Source: Cruorifilaria tuberocauda (taxonomy: Eukaryota; Nematoda; Chromadorea; Rhabditida; Onchocercidae). Taken from it: DNA of 64,000 nt. The stretch lies in NCBI GenBank assembly GCA_013365365.1, contig JABVXU010000029.1:248001-312000 (forward strand), written 5' to 3'. The notes under the pieces were generated by a model. It was not told the DNA's origin. It saw only the letters and a program-made list of their open reading frames with translations, and searched no databases. How positions within the stretch are numbered: the first letter of the stretch is position 1; every line of letters begins with the position of its first letter. A program made the translations under genes and the position numbers. This document shows positions 13,801 to 28,300 of this stretch, piece by piece.

Positions 13801-14628
13801 AAGAAGTTCGCCTCACGACAATCACTTATACGACATATAGGTCGAATTCATCCAGAGGAAAAGATTGATGAAATTAGACAGTATGAAGTAGTTCAGTCGG
13901 CAAGTTTATTTTTCATATTTATTCGATTTCAAGTTTTTCATCGGTTAGTCCGTCCATCCTTTTGTTATATTTATTTCTAGGTGTACTTACTACTCGTCAG
14001 ATTCTATTAATTAAGCTTAATCCCTCCTTTAGTCCCTTATTTTCCAGCCAGATCTTCCGTTTGCTTGCAATATTTGTTCTAAACGTTTCACGACTAGAAC
14101 ACTGATGTTAGTTCATCGTAAGCGACATGAAGGAAGACATTTCGCCTGTGAATTATGTGAGAAGGCATATCCATTAGCAAGTGAATTACGAAAACATATC
14201 AAGCGTGTACATGGAAATTCTTCGAAAGGTTGTGGCAAATTTTCTAGTTTTTAATAACTTGTATATGTTTATCTTGTGGACTTCTTGTATAAAGAGAATG
14301 CTACAAGTCCATATGCTTTTGAACCAAATGCATTTATTTATTGGTCAAGTAACTCTCTATTGGTAGTCATCACCCAACAAATTTTGACAAGAGATTCTCT
14401 TCTCTATTTCTACCATTAAACTTAGAGACGTCTAGTAAATGAAGGCATTAAATCTTGTTTCCTTTTTTTCAAGAAAAAAACTTTGAATTCTCAGGAGCAT
14501 CAGAAGGTTCGGCTATAGAATGCAATGATGCAAATGATTTCGATAGGCAGAATTTAGATGTGTCGATATCGATAGAGCAGAGCAGCAAGTGCGATTACGA
14601 AGATCTTACTGATTTCAGTGTTATGTAA
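10810..14628 (+). CDS. C2H2 zinc-finger protein, seven fingers
   Basis: Probable nuclear, DNA-binding protein of about 510 aa. Exons: 10810-10890, 11116-11302, 11724-11956, 12268-12393, 12536-12631, 12789-12913, 13212-13341, 13549-13666, 13778-13899, 14048-14228, 14495-14628; phase is preserved through all junctions. The start is fixed by a TAA directly before the ATG. The first 210 residues are acidic and Ser/Thr-rich with no known domain. Seven C2H2-type fingers follow, from residue 212 to about 460. The first starts FVCFACGRVF and the last FACELCEKAY. Finger 4 (YNCNRCKQKF) ends His-Cys (C2HC) and is split by an intron. The linkers are irregular, not TGEKP-like. The C-terminal tail is acidic. 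Intron 9 uses a GC donor at 13900-13901. The orthologue is not recognised. The gene is convergent with scc-2. Confidence 0.85.
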
Positions 14629-16313
14629 CTGTTTGTGACTTAAAGATCGGCACCTAATATTGTTCATGTTTGATGTTCGATATTCTGTTTATAGTATTTA
14701 TTATTCATGGTGTTCGGTATTCTACGCTTTAGCCACTTTGAGTTCATCATTGTGTTCCATCATACAACATAATAGAGTGCTTTGTTGATATATATTTTCA
14801 AAGATTGTTTATGAAAGAATATTTGATATGACTTGCAAAATTCTATATCAAGAATTAAAAATTCATCTAATAATTTTCATTCAACAAAGTCTCGATTTGT
14901 TGGCTCGTGAGTAACTCAAATACCTTATCGTGTTTAAAACATATGAAAAAACAGGAATATGGCGCTGTGAACATGTCAGATTTCGTCAAATATTTATCGC
15001 TTTACACAGAGAAAGTTTTTACCAGTTTACAGCACAAAATGACAATTTTTAGAAATTTTTTACAAAGGAGCTTACTACAGACTAATAATAATAAACATAG
15101 CACAATTTAAAACAGTAGGTAGTGCCCGATTCATAATGGATAGTGCATTGAAAGACACAAGTTTAATTTCATCGATTAATTTGTTTTGTTAATGAGAAGA
15201 CTGAAATCCTTAGTAGAATTTGAAAGTGGAATGGATGAAGCTCGATGAAGCGAGGGAATGGAGAAAGTGGTAAGGATGAAGCGAGTGAGTGGAGAGTTTG
15301 AAAATTTTGGACAATAATATCAGCAATCGGGCACCGAAAAACAAAACAGAGAAAGACGGGAATAAAAACTTTTTGAACTAAACACAAATGAGTATCTGAA
15401 ATGCACAGGATTTAATGGAGTTTAACGAGTTTTGGTCTATAGAAATTTCTGCATTGTAAAGAGGGAGACGGCATATATTTCATCCATTTCGTTATCCTTG
15501 CAAGATTTTATTAACATCTCTGTTATCAAGCCACGTACGATAGTGGGATTACCGGTGTGAAGTAGTATGTTGATCGTCAACGTGACCTTGGTTGCTTTTC
15601 TGCTTTGTATACAGTTTTTATTCTCTCAGTATTTCAGTTTGTGTTTTCGATGAGACGATTCACTCAATCGTATATGCGGCACTTGAACTCCTATCTACTG
15701 CTTTTAAGACAATCGATTCAAAAAAACATATTCAAAGTCTACAATCCTACAAAAAAAAACGCACCAATCCTGGTCTATCATAGCCAAACATATCTAAAAG
15801 CTTCCTTTTTTCTTTTTACTGCACAAAGCAATTAAAAATATTAAACTGCTGTTGAGCTAACATTCCTTTCTCATAATGATAAATAGCCCGCATTAAAATG
15901 TTCGAACACATCCATTAAATTACTTAAATTAGAGACTTTTTTAAAGGCTTCAAACATAGAATGTTTTATATACGATTCCCAGATACGCTATATAATGTCA
16001 TTGCCGGATTGACTCTCACTAAAACTCCAGGAAAGGTAAAATTCAAGAACTATAAATTGTAATTCCATGATGGATAAACAGGCAAATAATAACATAATTC
16101 AATGAAGGAACTTAAAATGAGAAACGATACTATCAGAATAATTTTACTGAAGTTTCTAAAAAACGAAACAAAAATTTTGGATAAATATACCCTACTTCCT
16201 GAGAATAATTTCTTAAATGTATCAAAAAATAACGCACAATTTAAGCGAATGAAGATAAAAATCCGTAAATTCTCGCCACTGCAAAGCGATTAATGTATAG
16301 CTGAAGGACTTCT
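14629..16313. other. Intergenic region between convergent genes
   Basis: This holds the 3' flanks of the zinc-finger gene (plus strand) and scc-2 (minus strand). The ORFs at 14907-15110, 15169-15387, 15592-15835 and 16102-16293 have no motif, conserved splice context or plausible composition, and I do not call them genes. No RNA gene was seen. Confidence 0.6.
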
Positions 16314-19300
16314 TCAGGCTGATCTAGTATCAGCTTCACTAAAATTTGTAGCTTCGGAAATATTATCAGCTATATGCGTATCCTGATTCTCATCTTCCAT
16401 TACAACATTAACAGCATCTTTTGATGTTGCTATATCCATGAGTCCCGTGGCATCTGTTCCATCATTCTCATCACCATTATCACGATCCAATGAAAGTAAC
16501 ATGTTTCGAAACTGAAGAGCAGAAAAAAATTTTCTAAATTTTCGTGATTGAGAATTAACAAAAATGATATCTTTATAAACTTACGGCTACAATTTGATTA
16601 GCCATTTCGATGTGGCCGTTAACTGTGTCTCGCTTCTGGGCTGTTTCTGGACGGAGTTCTTGAAGCGCTGAGTGTGGATTGAACATTAACATATTACGTC
16701 GACTACTAACAGCTTTTTCATAAACTTTAGCTGCTTCTGATGGACTGTATTCTTGTACTTTTCTAAAAAAACTCGAAATTTTGACAAAACGACATAAAAG
16801 GAGAAAAAGGAAATAGGAAATTATTTTAATCATCTTTCAAACTTATCGGAGAAATAGTTCTTAAATGATTGTAGTAACTTACGCATCACTGAAACCATAA
16901 AGTTTCATTAAGAAATTTTTCAGATAAAGTAATATGAAGCATGCTTGACTATTTTTCATACATTCGTGAAGCATACTTTTATCTTCTGGAAATCGTCCTG
17001 TAAAAAGATATGTATGAAGTTCGAAACTAATCATTTCATATTTTTTGATTTCTATATGATAATCCTGATGTTGCTTAGTTATCACAACTATTTTATTTAT
17101 TTTAGATAATCTTTCGTTTACTAAGAGTAACAACCTTTACAGTTTTTTAAGACGGTCAAACCGTCGTTCTGTTTTGCGTAAATATAGCTCAGCTATATGT
17201 GTTAGGTTGAAACAGAAATAGAAATCAAAATAGGTTGAAATCAAATAGCTTTATGGAATTTGTCCTCAGAAAATCAAGCGAAAATTTTATGTGATTTCAT
17301 CGAAAAGGGGATTGAATTCAAAAAGGAATTGAATAGGATGAACAGCTATGAAATAAAAACTAATGGAATATTATTAGTCGTATCAGTAATGACAGCATCA
17401 ATAACGTTAAAAACAATAATGATGATAGTATAGCAATTAGTCTGCAATGATAATGAATAAAATAGAATAGAATCACTTGAAACTAACTATAGATAAGTTC
17501 AGGAGTATATTCAGTTTCATCGTCATTTTCTACACTGCTTGGTCGGGGAAGAAGTTGACCCATGAAATTATTGATTATATTTTGTCCACTAATAGAAACA
17601 ATGGATTCTATTCGCCGGATAACATATAACGGCTCATCCATCACCTGGTAGGGAAACATTGCCAGATTATCCGCAACGAACAGCCATTCTTCCAATGTTA
17701 ATTTCTATAAAAAATATTATAAAGGTAAAAAAAGGTACATATTCTGTTATAATTAAATCGAAATTGAAGAAATTGAGACAAAAAAATTTTTGAACTAACT
17801 TCTCGGGAATCCTCGGAGAACAATCGAAGAACAGAAGATAAAAAGCTTCTTCGCTGCTGCCGATTACCGCGAAGATTTTGATACAATCCACTAAGCAATG
17901 CCTGCCCGTCATTCGTCATTTTCGGTATTCCGTTTATTAATTTCGAGTTATCACTGGTACCTGAAAATTAAAAATTTAGAAAAAATATGGCACTTTTCTT
18001 ACTGTGCTAGAGAAAATGTTTTGAACATTTGGAAAAAGCCCAAAAACCTTCCAAATAAAACAGCTACCTGAAGCAATCATTGTCTGATCACAGGCACGTA
18101 TACCACGAAGGACAGATTCCGGATCCTTCTTTATGATCATATGCAAACGAAACGAGCAGCGTATACCTGCTACCGCCTTACTCTGTAACTATTTCAGTCT
18201 AGAAATCCAAACCAATCAAATATTTTTTAGATGAAATATTAACTAAAATTTTCAATCAATCAAGAGGCAATCAAGGACCATAACAATTCATAAGGATTTC
18301 TTATCAAACAAAACACTTAACACTACTATAAAAATCTGAAAGCAAAAAGAAAAAAGTACTAACCGGAACCATGCCAGCATATTTTGAATCGATATCTCTC
18401 AACATATTTTCTACCTTGTTCCGAACAAGAGTGTTTCGATCAGTGGACATGGCGATCAGCGTTGGAATTGATGAACCCGGTGTCACTAACCCTTGACTTA
18501 GAGTTAAAATTGCAACCTACAAAATTTCCATAGCTAAGATAATAGAATTTTCAAAAAATGAGTTTTTAACCCTCACTCTTCTAATACTGATACACCCTGC
18601 TAAAAAAGCAATCTCTATTATGATTCGTGTTCTTAAAATATTTTAAAAATGATGGATTTCATGACTACCTGAACAGCAGCAGTTCTTACAGCATCACTTG
18701 AATTGTAATATGAATTTAGCACTGCATTCCAATAAATCTGTATGATCGTCGAGGCAAGTCCGGAATTCGCCAATTCCATTTCTTTCAAATCATGTTCTTC
18801 TTTTGATATATGCCCTATAGCGGATATTTATAACATAGCATAGAATGAAAAATGTCAGCCTTAAACATGTAAAAATAATAAAATGATATTTTAGAACAAT
18901 AGCATTACTTTCTAGACATGGAAAAGCTGCTATCAATAGATCTCAAATCTTCATTTGAACCTTGTTGTACTCACGGTATTTAAAACAACTGATTTTAGTT
19001 TCCTAATAAGCCTCTTGTATTTCGGAGCTCAGTTAGTGTCTTGAATAGAATAATTATTAGGATAATGCTTATCCAAGTTAACCAGAAAAAATCCATGCAA
19101 AATACTTTCGAAAAAGTGATAAAATACTATCCGGTAAAAAATTAGTATAATAACTTCCAGAATACACCGACAAAAAGACAGAACTAAAGATCAATAATAT
19201 CAAATAATTTCCCAGGTACACTTATGAACAACGTCAGTAGGACTAGCTACTGAATAATATCAATAAAAATCATTAACAATCTCTTACCAATCTAGGAATA

Positions 19301-22300
19301 TATTCTTCTCCAAGACTTTCAATTTTTATAGAATAAACCTACATTCACTGTTGTTTTTGACCATTTTTGTTTCTTCAGCACTCAAAAATAATTCCAAATT
19401 TTTCAGAGTTTGTATTTTCAAACCCAAATACTCATTATCTTCAGTTCCCAGCAACGTTATATACATATTTCGGAGCTCAGTTCGTGTCAAGTATTCCGAA
19501 TTAGTTGCTGTGAAATTTCCTGAAAATATAAGTGAAAACTTTTTCATAAGAATTGAATAAAAAGCCAAATTCTCTGACTTTAAAGTTTCAATCATTAAGC
19601 ATCATTACTAACCAATAGCATTCAAAGCTTTTAATCGGATATCACCGTCGCGATATCTGCAGAACGTTGTCAAAACTTGGAAAATTATTTCAACAAAAGG
19701 ACTAGATTTTGTAGACTGTTTTTCTTCCTCATCATGCTCTTCATTTACTTCTGCCGAGGGGGCGACTGGTTGTAACGCTGACGCATTTCTATCCAGAAAT
19801 TTCTTCGCCTCTTCATCATTTTCCAATATTGTATCCAAATCGAAATAGCGTGACATCAATCCAATAGAAAACAATGATCTAGGAAAAATTGTAAATAAAT
19901 TCGAAATTCAGCTGAAATTATTAAAATAAAACTAAATCAGTCATAAAAGAGAAAGAATCACAGAATTCACCTTAGTACCATTGGTTTCTTTATTGGCAAA
20001 ATTCCAGGACTCTGCTTCCGCAACACATCTTCCTTTATTTGATGTAAATACTCTACAAACACAAAGCTAATTAACTGATCCAGTCTATGCAGCAACCTGA
20101 ATAAATTATAAAAACCATCATTTTATATTAGTTTAAAATCAATCTCTGGAAAACTTCTTGAAAAGTTGAACTCTCGATTTTCTGAAATTTTCGTTTTAAA
20201 AGTTAATTTATTAAGGTTGCTGCCAATTGTTAGCACCTAATTCATAACTTGCTGCTCTGTTGATCACCTTATAATACAAAAATAATACACAGAGCTCTCT
20301 TCTTTATTTTTAATTCGACAAGACATTGAGAAAAATTTTTTTAAGATTTCAAACTTACTCAAATACTTGAAAAATGTTTCGATAATCGCTGGGGTCCTTT
20401 TTTTCCATTTGTTGTATATAGCTGCATTACATGCTAGCGATGAGGCTATGATACGCATACCACCATCTTTCACTAGCTGATATAAGCTTTCATCCAGTGT
20501 TTTGAGGAATGACTCCGATGGGTGGTCCATCAGAGGAACCACCCTTTCTAACATATTGACTACCTTCAACAAGACACTTATTATACGAATGATAACTGTA
20601 AGCAAATTGTTGAAAATGTTCAAATTCGACTAAAAATCATCTGAAGATCTCTTGAAAAGTTGAACTCTCGATCTTCTGAAATTTTCGTTTTAAAAGGTAA
20701 TTTATTGAGGTTGCTGCAAATTGTTAGCACCTGATTCATAACTTGCTGCTCCGCTGGTCCATTCATATTCATTGATAAATATGGTTGCAGTGTTTCGGCA
20801 TGCTTGACCATCAGATCTGGTTTTGCTTTGCTGAATAGTGATAGGGTCGATAGGCAAGCCAGCATTCGTTCTTGATGTTCCTTGTGAGCTGCTGCTGCAT
20901 TCATTGAAGTGTTTTCTTCGACATTATTTATCACTTCACCACCACCTAAAATAATAGAATTAACAATCTACGTTTTCAAAAGTTAATTAAACCAATAAAT
21001 TATAATCAAACTGAACTAGGCTAAAATTAAATTATTCAACACAAACTTACATACAATAAACCAATTTTTTTGTTTCATTTTTCGAAACAAAACTGTAGTT
21101 GTGAAATCTAATTTACCTGTAGCCATTTTAGAATCCAACGTGAGGACGTTATCCACTAATGTATCCACAATTTGTCGTGAAGCAAACAACAATGTTCGGT
21201 CACTGCTTTTAAGTAAACTGTTCAGTAACTGTTCGAAGAAATCCAATGTGTTTTCTTTGATACATATTTGTACCATGTCTGTTAATGTCATTACCTAAAA
21301 ACAAAAAGGCATCCGAGATAAAAAACAAAAGAGAAATAAAAAAATTGTCCTGTCCAATTTCTTTGTTTTATAGAAGGTAAACCATAACTTATTAATTAGC
21401 TGAAGAGAATCTCGTTCACGAGTAGGTTGAAACAACAAGCTTTGCATTGTATCAATAGTTAGTTTCTTTACTCCTTCTTCATCCGATATGCGACGCACAA
21501 TGCGTGCCAACATTTCCGGTACTTTTTCATAGCCCGGTTGTTTCTCACAAATCTCGCGCAATATACGTATTATACGCTTGCGAACTGCTACACCAGAATC
21601 CTAAATTAAAAAATGGAATGAAAATAAGTTAACTTCAGCGGAAAGAAATAGAGAAAGTATTAATTCCTCAACTGCAAATTAATATAAGACAATCAGTGAA
21701 TATTATTTTCAGTTTTATTTAAATTTAAAACTTCATTTGAATTAGTAACCTTGATACGCTCAATTAATAAAGAGTAATATTGTGGGACATATTCAGGTTT
21801 CGCGATCAAATACTTCCCAATGAGTTCAATCGTAGCTTCACGAACTGCTGCGTTGGGATCCATCATCCTTGCCTGAACTGCCTTGCGTACTTCAGGCTGA
21901 AAACTTTTCAAATGGTTAGCCTCAAACATTACACTGTTTGAAAATATAGAAATATTAACACATTTGAATATATAAATAATCTAAAATCGTGAAAACTTTT
22001 CAAACTAATCCATCAAAACTATAGAATTTTGCAAACAGAACTTTCCTTTTGCCTTCAAGAAAGTTTTCTGGCATTTCATGAGATAAAAAGACTTACAATT
22101 TTTAAAACTCCATGGTCTGCTTCAATGATCAAAGTCAAGCACCGCATTGCTTTGGTCCTTAAACCTACAGCCTGTTCCGCATGTATGCCATACAAAATCT
22201 GAAACACTTTCCTTCGAAGCATAACAAGACTCTTCAGCATCCTTTAGTATTAATGAACATAAAATTTCTTCAACATATGCTAACATACATGATTGAGATA

Positions 22301-25300
22301 TGTAGAAAAAGATTGACTAAATTCCCGACTTGATGCCAAAAATCTTACAAGCCACGATGCATCACTGTCCATCAGAATACTACCCGTACGTCTGAAAAAA
22401 GGTATAACACATTACAGCACAAATATACGTAAAAGAGATTCATGATTCATGTGTATATAAAGTGCAAAAAAATTAGCTAACTGGATAAATTTTCAATGGC
22501 ACGGAAAAAATTACTCCGTTTCTATCAACCTTATATCTCGTAAAGCCTGGATGACAAAATGAGAAGAATAAAATCTGGTTAACAAAATTGACCAGAAAAG
22601 AGAGTAGAATGCACTATTTAAGAAAAATGGTGAAAAGCTGAAAGAATAATCAGAATAAAAAACATTATTATCGAACTACCTAAAAGTAAATTACCCTAAA
22701 AAAATATATGCCTTGAAAATCTCATATTTTTTTATTTCTCAAACAAGATTAAATAAAGAAGAAATTGAATGAGTATGCCAATATTGTTCGATTGAAAATA
22801 TTTAAAAAACATACACAATTTGTTCAGCACGTTTCCTCATATGTTTCTTGTCCGCAGTTTTGATGAGAAATACTTTCATCAACTGACATCGTTCCAGAAC
22901 CTGAACCCATATACAAACAATACGAAAAAATACCTTTTAGTTTATTTGTTTTTTAGAAATATTACAGTTAAAACCATTTCTCTCTGGTTAATAATTACTT
23001 AATAATTATGCTGTAACGGTACTGAAATGGTTACTAGAAATTTAACTTAATCGTTTTAATAAACAAGCAATTACTGCACTAAAAAATATTTGACAGACGT
23101 AACAATATTTAAATAATAAAGATAGAAATTACCCAGAGCTGTTACTAAATCAAAATTATTTAAAAAACTCGAACTCAAAAATATGCTAACCCTAGCAGAT
23201 TTCTTTTCAAATTTCCGCTTCTCTTTATCACTCATTTCGGAGCTATTCATGATCTGCTTTAATTTCTGCTTTGCCGATTCTGCTTCTTCATACACTTCCT
23301 TGTACCAAATACCCACATAAAACATTATTGCGTACTGAAAATCCCAAATTAAACTTTCCGACATGATTAGCAACAAACTTGTCAAGACAGAAAAAAGATC
23401 AAAAAACTGAAAAAAGAAGCATAAAAATGGAAATCATCAGAAAGAAAACTTGAGTAAAACGTGAAATACTCCGAAGATCTAAGAATAGATAAAATAATAT
23501 TGCTGATTGCACGCAAAAAAAAATAAAAACTGGTAACCAAATACCTCAATGGAAACATCAGCATCACCTCTTTTTTCAACAAGATAATCAATTAAGGCTC
23601 GCTGAACCTTCTTCATCTTGTCTGCTGGTGACATCTGTAAAGAAGATATTTAAAATAAGAATTTGAGAGGGTTTAAAATCAGTAAGAATAAATCTGAAAA
23701 ATTTGCATTTGAACAGAATGAGAAGTGAAATCACTGATAAGTGAATTCATTAAATGCTTTCCTATGCTGAACATAAAATAAAGACTTCTCTTTAAGTCCA
23801 TCGCGATTATTTACATGGGGTGACGAGAAGTACAGGAAGATAATATCATTTTTCAAAAGCTTCAAGTAAGTCAAAATAGATGTATTTATTGATTGTTTGA
23901 CACCAGATTGCAAGAACCAATATTATCTTAACAAACGGGCAAGCTAAAGAGAACCACTAAGAAGGTATGTATCGATCCGAAAGTATTGAATAATTTTATT
24001 AAACTTAATAGAACTGATCTTACTGTGTGTATAAAAAGAAAAGCTAACATGACTGATATCGATAGTATCGATATCGCCAGTCTGTTCCTCCTCCTCAAGC
24101 TCTTCATAAAGCAGTGTCTTAACAACTACATCCAATCGAACATCATCCGAAATAGCTTGTTGCATGTCTTTACGTAACGAAGCAGTTACTGTGCCCAAAT
24201 AATCCAAACTGCAGAATAAAACGCAATAGAAAAAAAGGAATTTGAAAGCATAAATAAGTGGCATCCATGAAAAAATAACTTCTGGAAATTTTATTCCTGC
24301 GAAGAATTTTAAATATCTATTCATAAATTCACGTTCTTCTAAAAATACCTGGCAATTCTTAGTGACATGTCAACGTTTTTCGAACGGTAGAAAGTGACCA
24401 GAACATTGCCCAGTAATGTTAAAAGCATTTCAGCAGCAGGCCATTCAGGTTTATATAGAGCAGTGAGCAAATCATGGACAAACTGGTCGAACAGCCGTCG
24501 ATAATCCTCTTCAGACTTGGCTGTACACCTACAATTCGAGATGACAGTGGGATACAACCAGAAAGCAAAAAACTTAAAAATACTTTAGTTTAAAATTCTA
24601 TTTTCCCTAAAGTATTCCTGAAGCATTTTAGGGAAAATAAGAATTAAGAGATAAAACAAATCAAAATATGTCGCCAATCAAAGGCGAAGAGCGCATATAC
24701 TTACTATAAACTTACTTAGCTAAGAATCCACTGAGAAACAATGATGCCATTTTTTGACATTCAACCACAGAATCTTTGACCACAATATCATCAATTGCTG
24801 TTTCTTCACCAAGATCAAAAGATTCATCGGAGCGTCGCCGTCTTGGAACCTTTAATATCGCATTAAATGTTGCGAATTATCCTCACTTTCTTCTAACGCT
24901 ACTAATCAATTTTTTGCGAACTTATACTAATTAAAGTTAATATTCGATTCAATGACTTTTCTCCTATAATACAAAAATATATTGACCAATTTGACTAAAA
25001 TGAGATTCACAGGTTACACTGCTTTTTTATGAAATAAAAATTCACATATCTTATTAAGATATCTTCCTTTCGTATTCAACCGAAATTTCCAAAATGACAG
25101 CTGCATTATAGTCACTTACAGCAAACCATAATTCCTAACAAAAAAGTAAATGAAATTTCTGAATTTTCCCTATCAGCTTCTCACTCAGCATTACTACAGC
25201 ATTAAAAAAAGAATTTTTTTTCAGCAAACAAGATAAAATAAGGTGATTAAAAGCAATTTATCATTTACCTTTACAACGCTTTGCACGAGCTGCATAATAA

Positions 25301-28300
25301 GAACAGTCATATTACTGATCCATTCATCAGCAGTCATACGATAACTATTTTTGGAAGTCTTTATTGGAGGTAGACGATGAACAGAACTGAGCAAATCCTT
25401 AAAAATTTTATAAATTGATGTGACTTTTTTCTTGAACGATAACTGAAAAAGGAATAAGCGAATCAATTATAAGAACTAACTTGAATAATGCTTTTCCGGA
25501 AATTTTCGTAACGCGAAAAAATAGCCGAAAGAAGTTTGATGGATTGCATTTGTAATTCACCAACATTATCTACAAAGAATGGTCCGGATGCCATAGTACA
25601 TAGCTGCAGAACAGCTGTATCTGTTAAAGATTGAGTGCGAACCTGAAATTTTCAAAAAAAAGAGCAGTTTAATGAATCGCTCATTGTCGAAACTTGAAAA
25701 TGATTCTGTAGAGTTTAATTTTTTTTAATACATGAAAAAAATAACTCCCATTTTAAAAAAAAAAGATTTTAAATCTATTCTATAGTTGAAAACAGCTGAA
25801 AAGTACTTGGATTGCAATTTAAAGATTTTATATTCGGAACAATTAAATAAACTTTCAAACCAAAATAATGATCCGCCTATTTTACTTCAATGTGTACAGT
25901 TTCTAAAACTATATTTTTATTTTCTTATGTTGAAGTTCATTCCACAAGATTCAAATTTTTCATGAAGATAGAAAACTTGATTTAATAAAAATGTCTTACA
26001 AGTTCAGCAAAGCATCCAACAAGTTCAGTAACACGAGTATAAATGTTTTTGACAATACGGGATCGAGCATTACTTATAGACTTTCTTCGTTTCCTATCTT
26101 CTGCAAATAGAGCGGAAAATAATGATTAAGGAATAGTCCATAAGTGAAATCCCAACTTGTGTTTTCAATTTATGGTTACCATTCTTTCGTCCCTTACTAG
26201 AAATACGACATGAGCTGTCGGAAGTGGGATAGACAATATTGTTAAGAAACTGCTTGCAGAGTTGTATGGAACGATCAATTGGGTCTTCAATAAATACCTG
26301 GAAGAATCGGAAAATGAGCCTTTAAAATGTGTTAGACTATTCATAAGATTTCTCAAAAAACATTCGAGAGACTCAAGTTAAAATGAAAGGAATATTTACG
26401 CATCAAAAAATGAATTACAAAACATAAGTGTATGTGAATATTTTTCATACTTGTTTGGGCATTTTCGTAGATGTCATTATAAGCATTGCTGTACAAGATG
26501 CATCAGCCGCACGCATTATACGATCACCGATTGCTTCACGATACGCTTCATTTGAATCATCTTCATCTTCCTGGAAAAAAATTAAGAAATAAATGGATCA
26601 ACAATGATAAATATGATTGACAGTGCAGTGTGCAAATTTCTTGAAACATTAAACAGCACATTGTTTGATTTTTTTTTGCAATAAACCATCCACAAATGGC
26701 TTAGAATATCTATGATATTCTTTTTTCAAATTTATCAAAACTACCCCCAAATATGAGTGAAATTCCAAAAATGCAATAGTAGAATAAATAAAACCTTTGT
26801 CTTCATAAACAAAATAAATAAAAGTTATGTGAAAATTTATAAAGAAATAAAAACCTACCTCATTAAAAAGAGTAATGAGTGACTGCTCCCCTTCTGCACC
26901 GATTATATCACGCATATTTTTTTCCAGAATTGTCAAAAGCTTTACCAGGCGTTCTGGATTCACCTGAATTACACTTTATACTTGCCAGAAAAATGAAGTA
27001 ATGAATATCTAAGGCGTTAAACAGAAAAATTTAACCTATCACTATTAAGAATATATTAAAATTGCAAGTTTCGAAAAGCTAAGAAGATATACTTTATTTA
27101 TTTTCTTCCATGACTTCAATTTTTGCGCTTCCTGCCTCAATTCTTCGAGCTGATCTTTGTCCAGAAAATCTTGCGGCATTCCGCAATCGTCATCTGCTAA
27201 AATTCGTGGTAATAAAATTATATACATTTATATTTGTGATTAAGAGAATTCTAACATCATTACACAACAACTGATAAATATAATAGAAATAAGTGGGGCA
27301 GGTAAAATATGATGACAGAACAATACATATTTCACATCTGTTCAAACGAAATGGCGAAATTGGCCTCAATCACTTTTAAGACCATGTTTAGGAGGCTTTA
27401 AAGGAATGAGCCAACAAACCGTTAGTAGTCGGAACGAAATCTTGTTCATCAATAGTTTCAAAAATTTGATCAATAATAGTGGTAAATTTTATATACGATT
27501 CTTTTTCTGCCATAACTGCAATATCTTATTTAAATAAGCTCATTAGACATACTTTCGCAGTTATCCGCTTTCGGTAAAGTTTGTTAAATGGTATTCACTG
27601 CAATTTTTTTCATTTTGCTTATTCAACTATATTCTTATTTATTCCCCCTTTCATCTACTTTCATGAATTAAAGCTATGTAGCATAAGAAAAACTGTGTGA
27701 AAACACGTGACATAAGGTTAAAGTAAACCTTCATTATTCCAGCATTCAGATTCTGACTCATTCTGCCGGCGTTTATGTTTTTCACGCCGTTTACGTTGAC
27801 GTTCACGCCACTCCAATTCTCGTTGTTGAATCACTATAATTCAAAATATCATACGGAATAAACAGTGGGAAAAAAATAAATTTTAGCCTACCACCAAATA
27901 ATTTTCCATCCATCGTAAAACTTGCCATTCATCGTGCAAAAGCTAGTTAAGCACAAAAAGCAAAAGCATGCTTAATTGATAATGGGTAAGAAATAGACAA
28001 ATTAATTTCACAAATTTAAACCTTCTGTTGGTGTTGGCGGTCTTTCCGGTTGCTCAACAGTTTTTTCTCGGACTCTTTTACGTCCTTTCTTGTGTCCTTC
28101 GAAAAATTTGGGCTTCTCATCATTATCTGTTGATCCTTCTTTAGATGTTCCCGCATGATCCGGGCGGTGCTCAATTTTCATAGATCCTTCTCAAAAAAAA
28201 AGCAAAAAATAGGGTCTGCTAAAATTATGATTGATTAGAAAATACAATTTATCAATTAAAAAAGATTACTTTCTTCTTTCTCATTAGCGTCTACTTTCTC

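Noticed and set aside
15592..15835. Two overlapping plus-strand ORFs between the convergent genes
   Set aside because: Overlapping frames with low-complexity hydrophobic content and no motif; best seen as 3' flanking DNA.
23731..23913. Open frame on the minus strand inside scc-2 that looked like an extra exon
   Set aside because: No acceptor keeps its frame, and exon 26 joins exon 27 (23545-23634) directly in phase and matches the family better without it.
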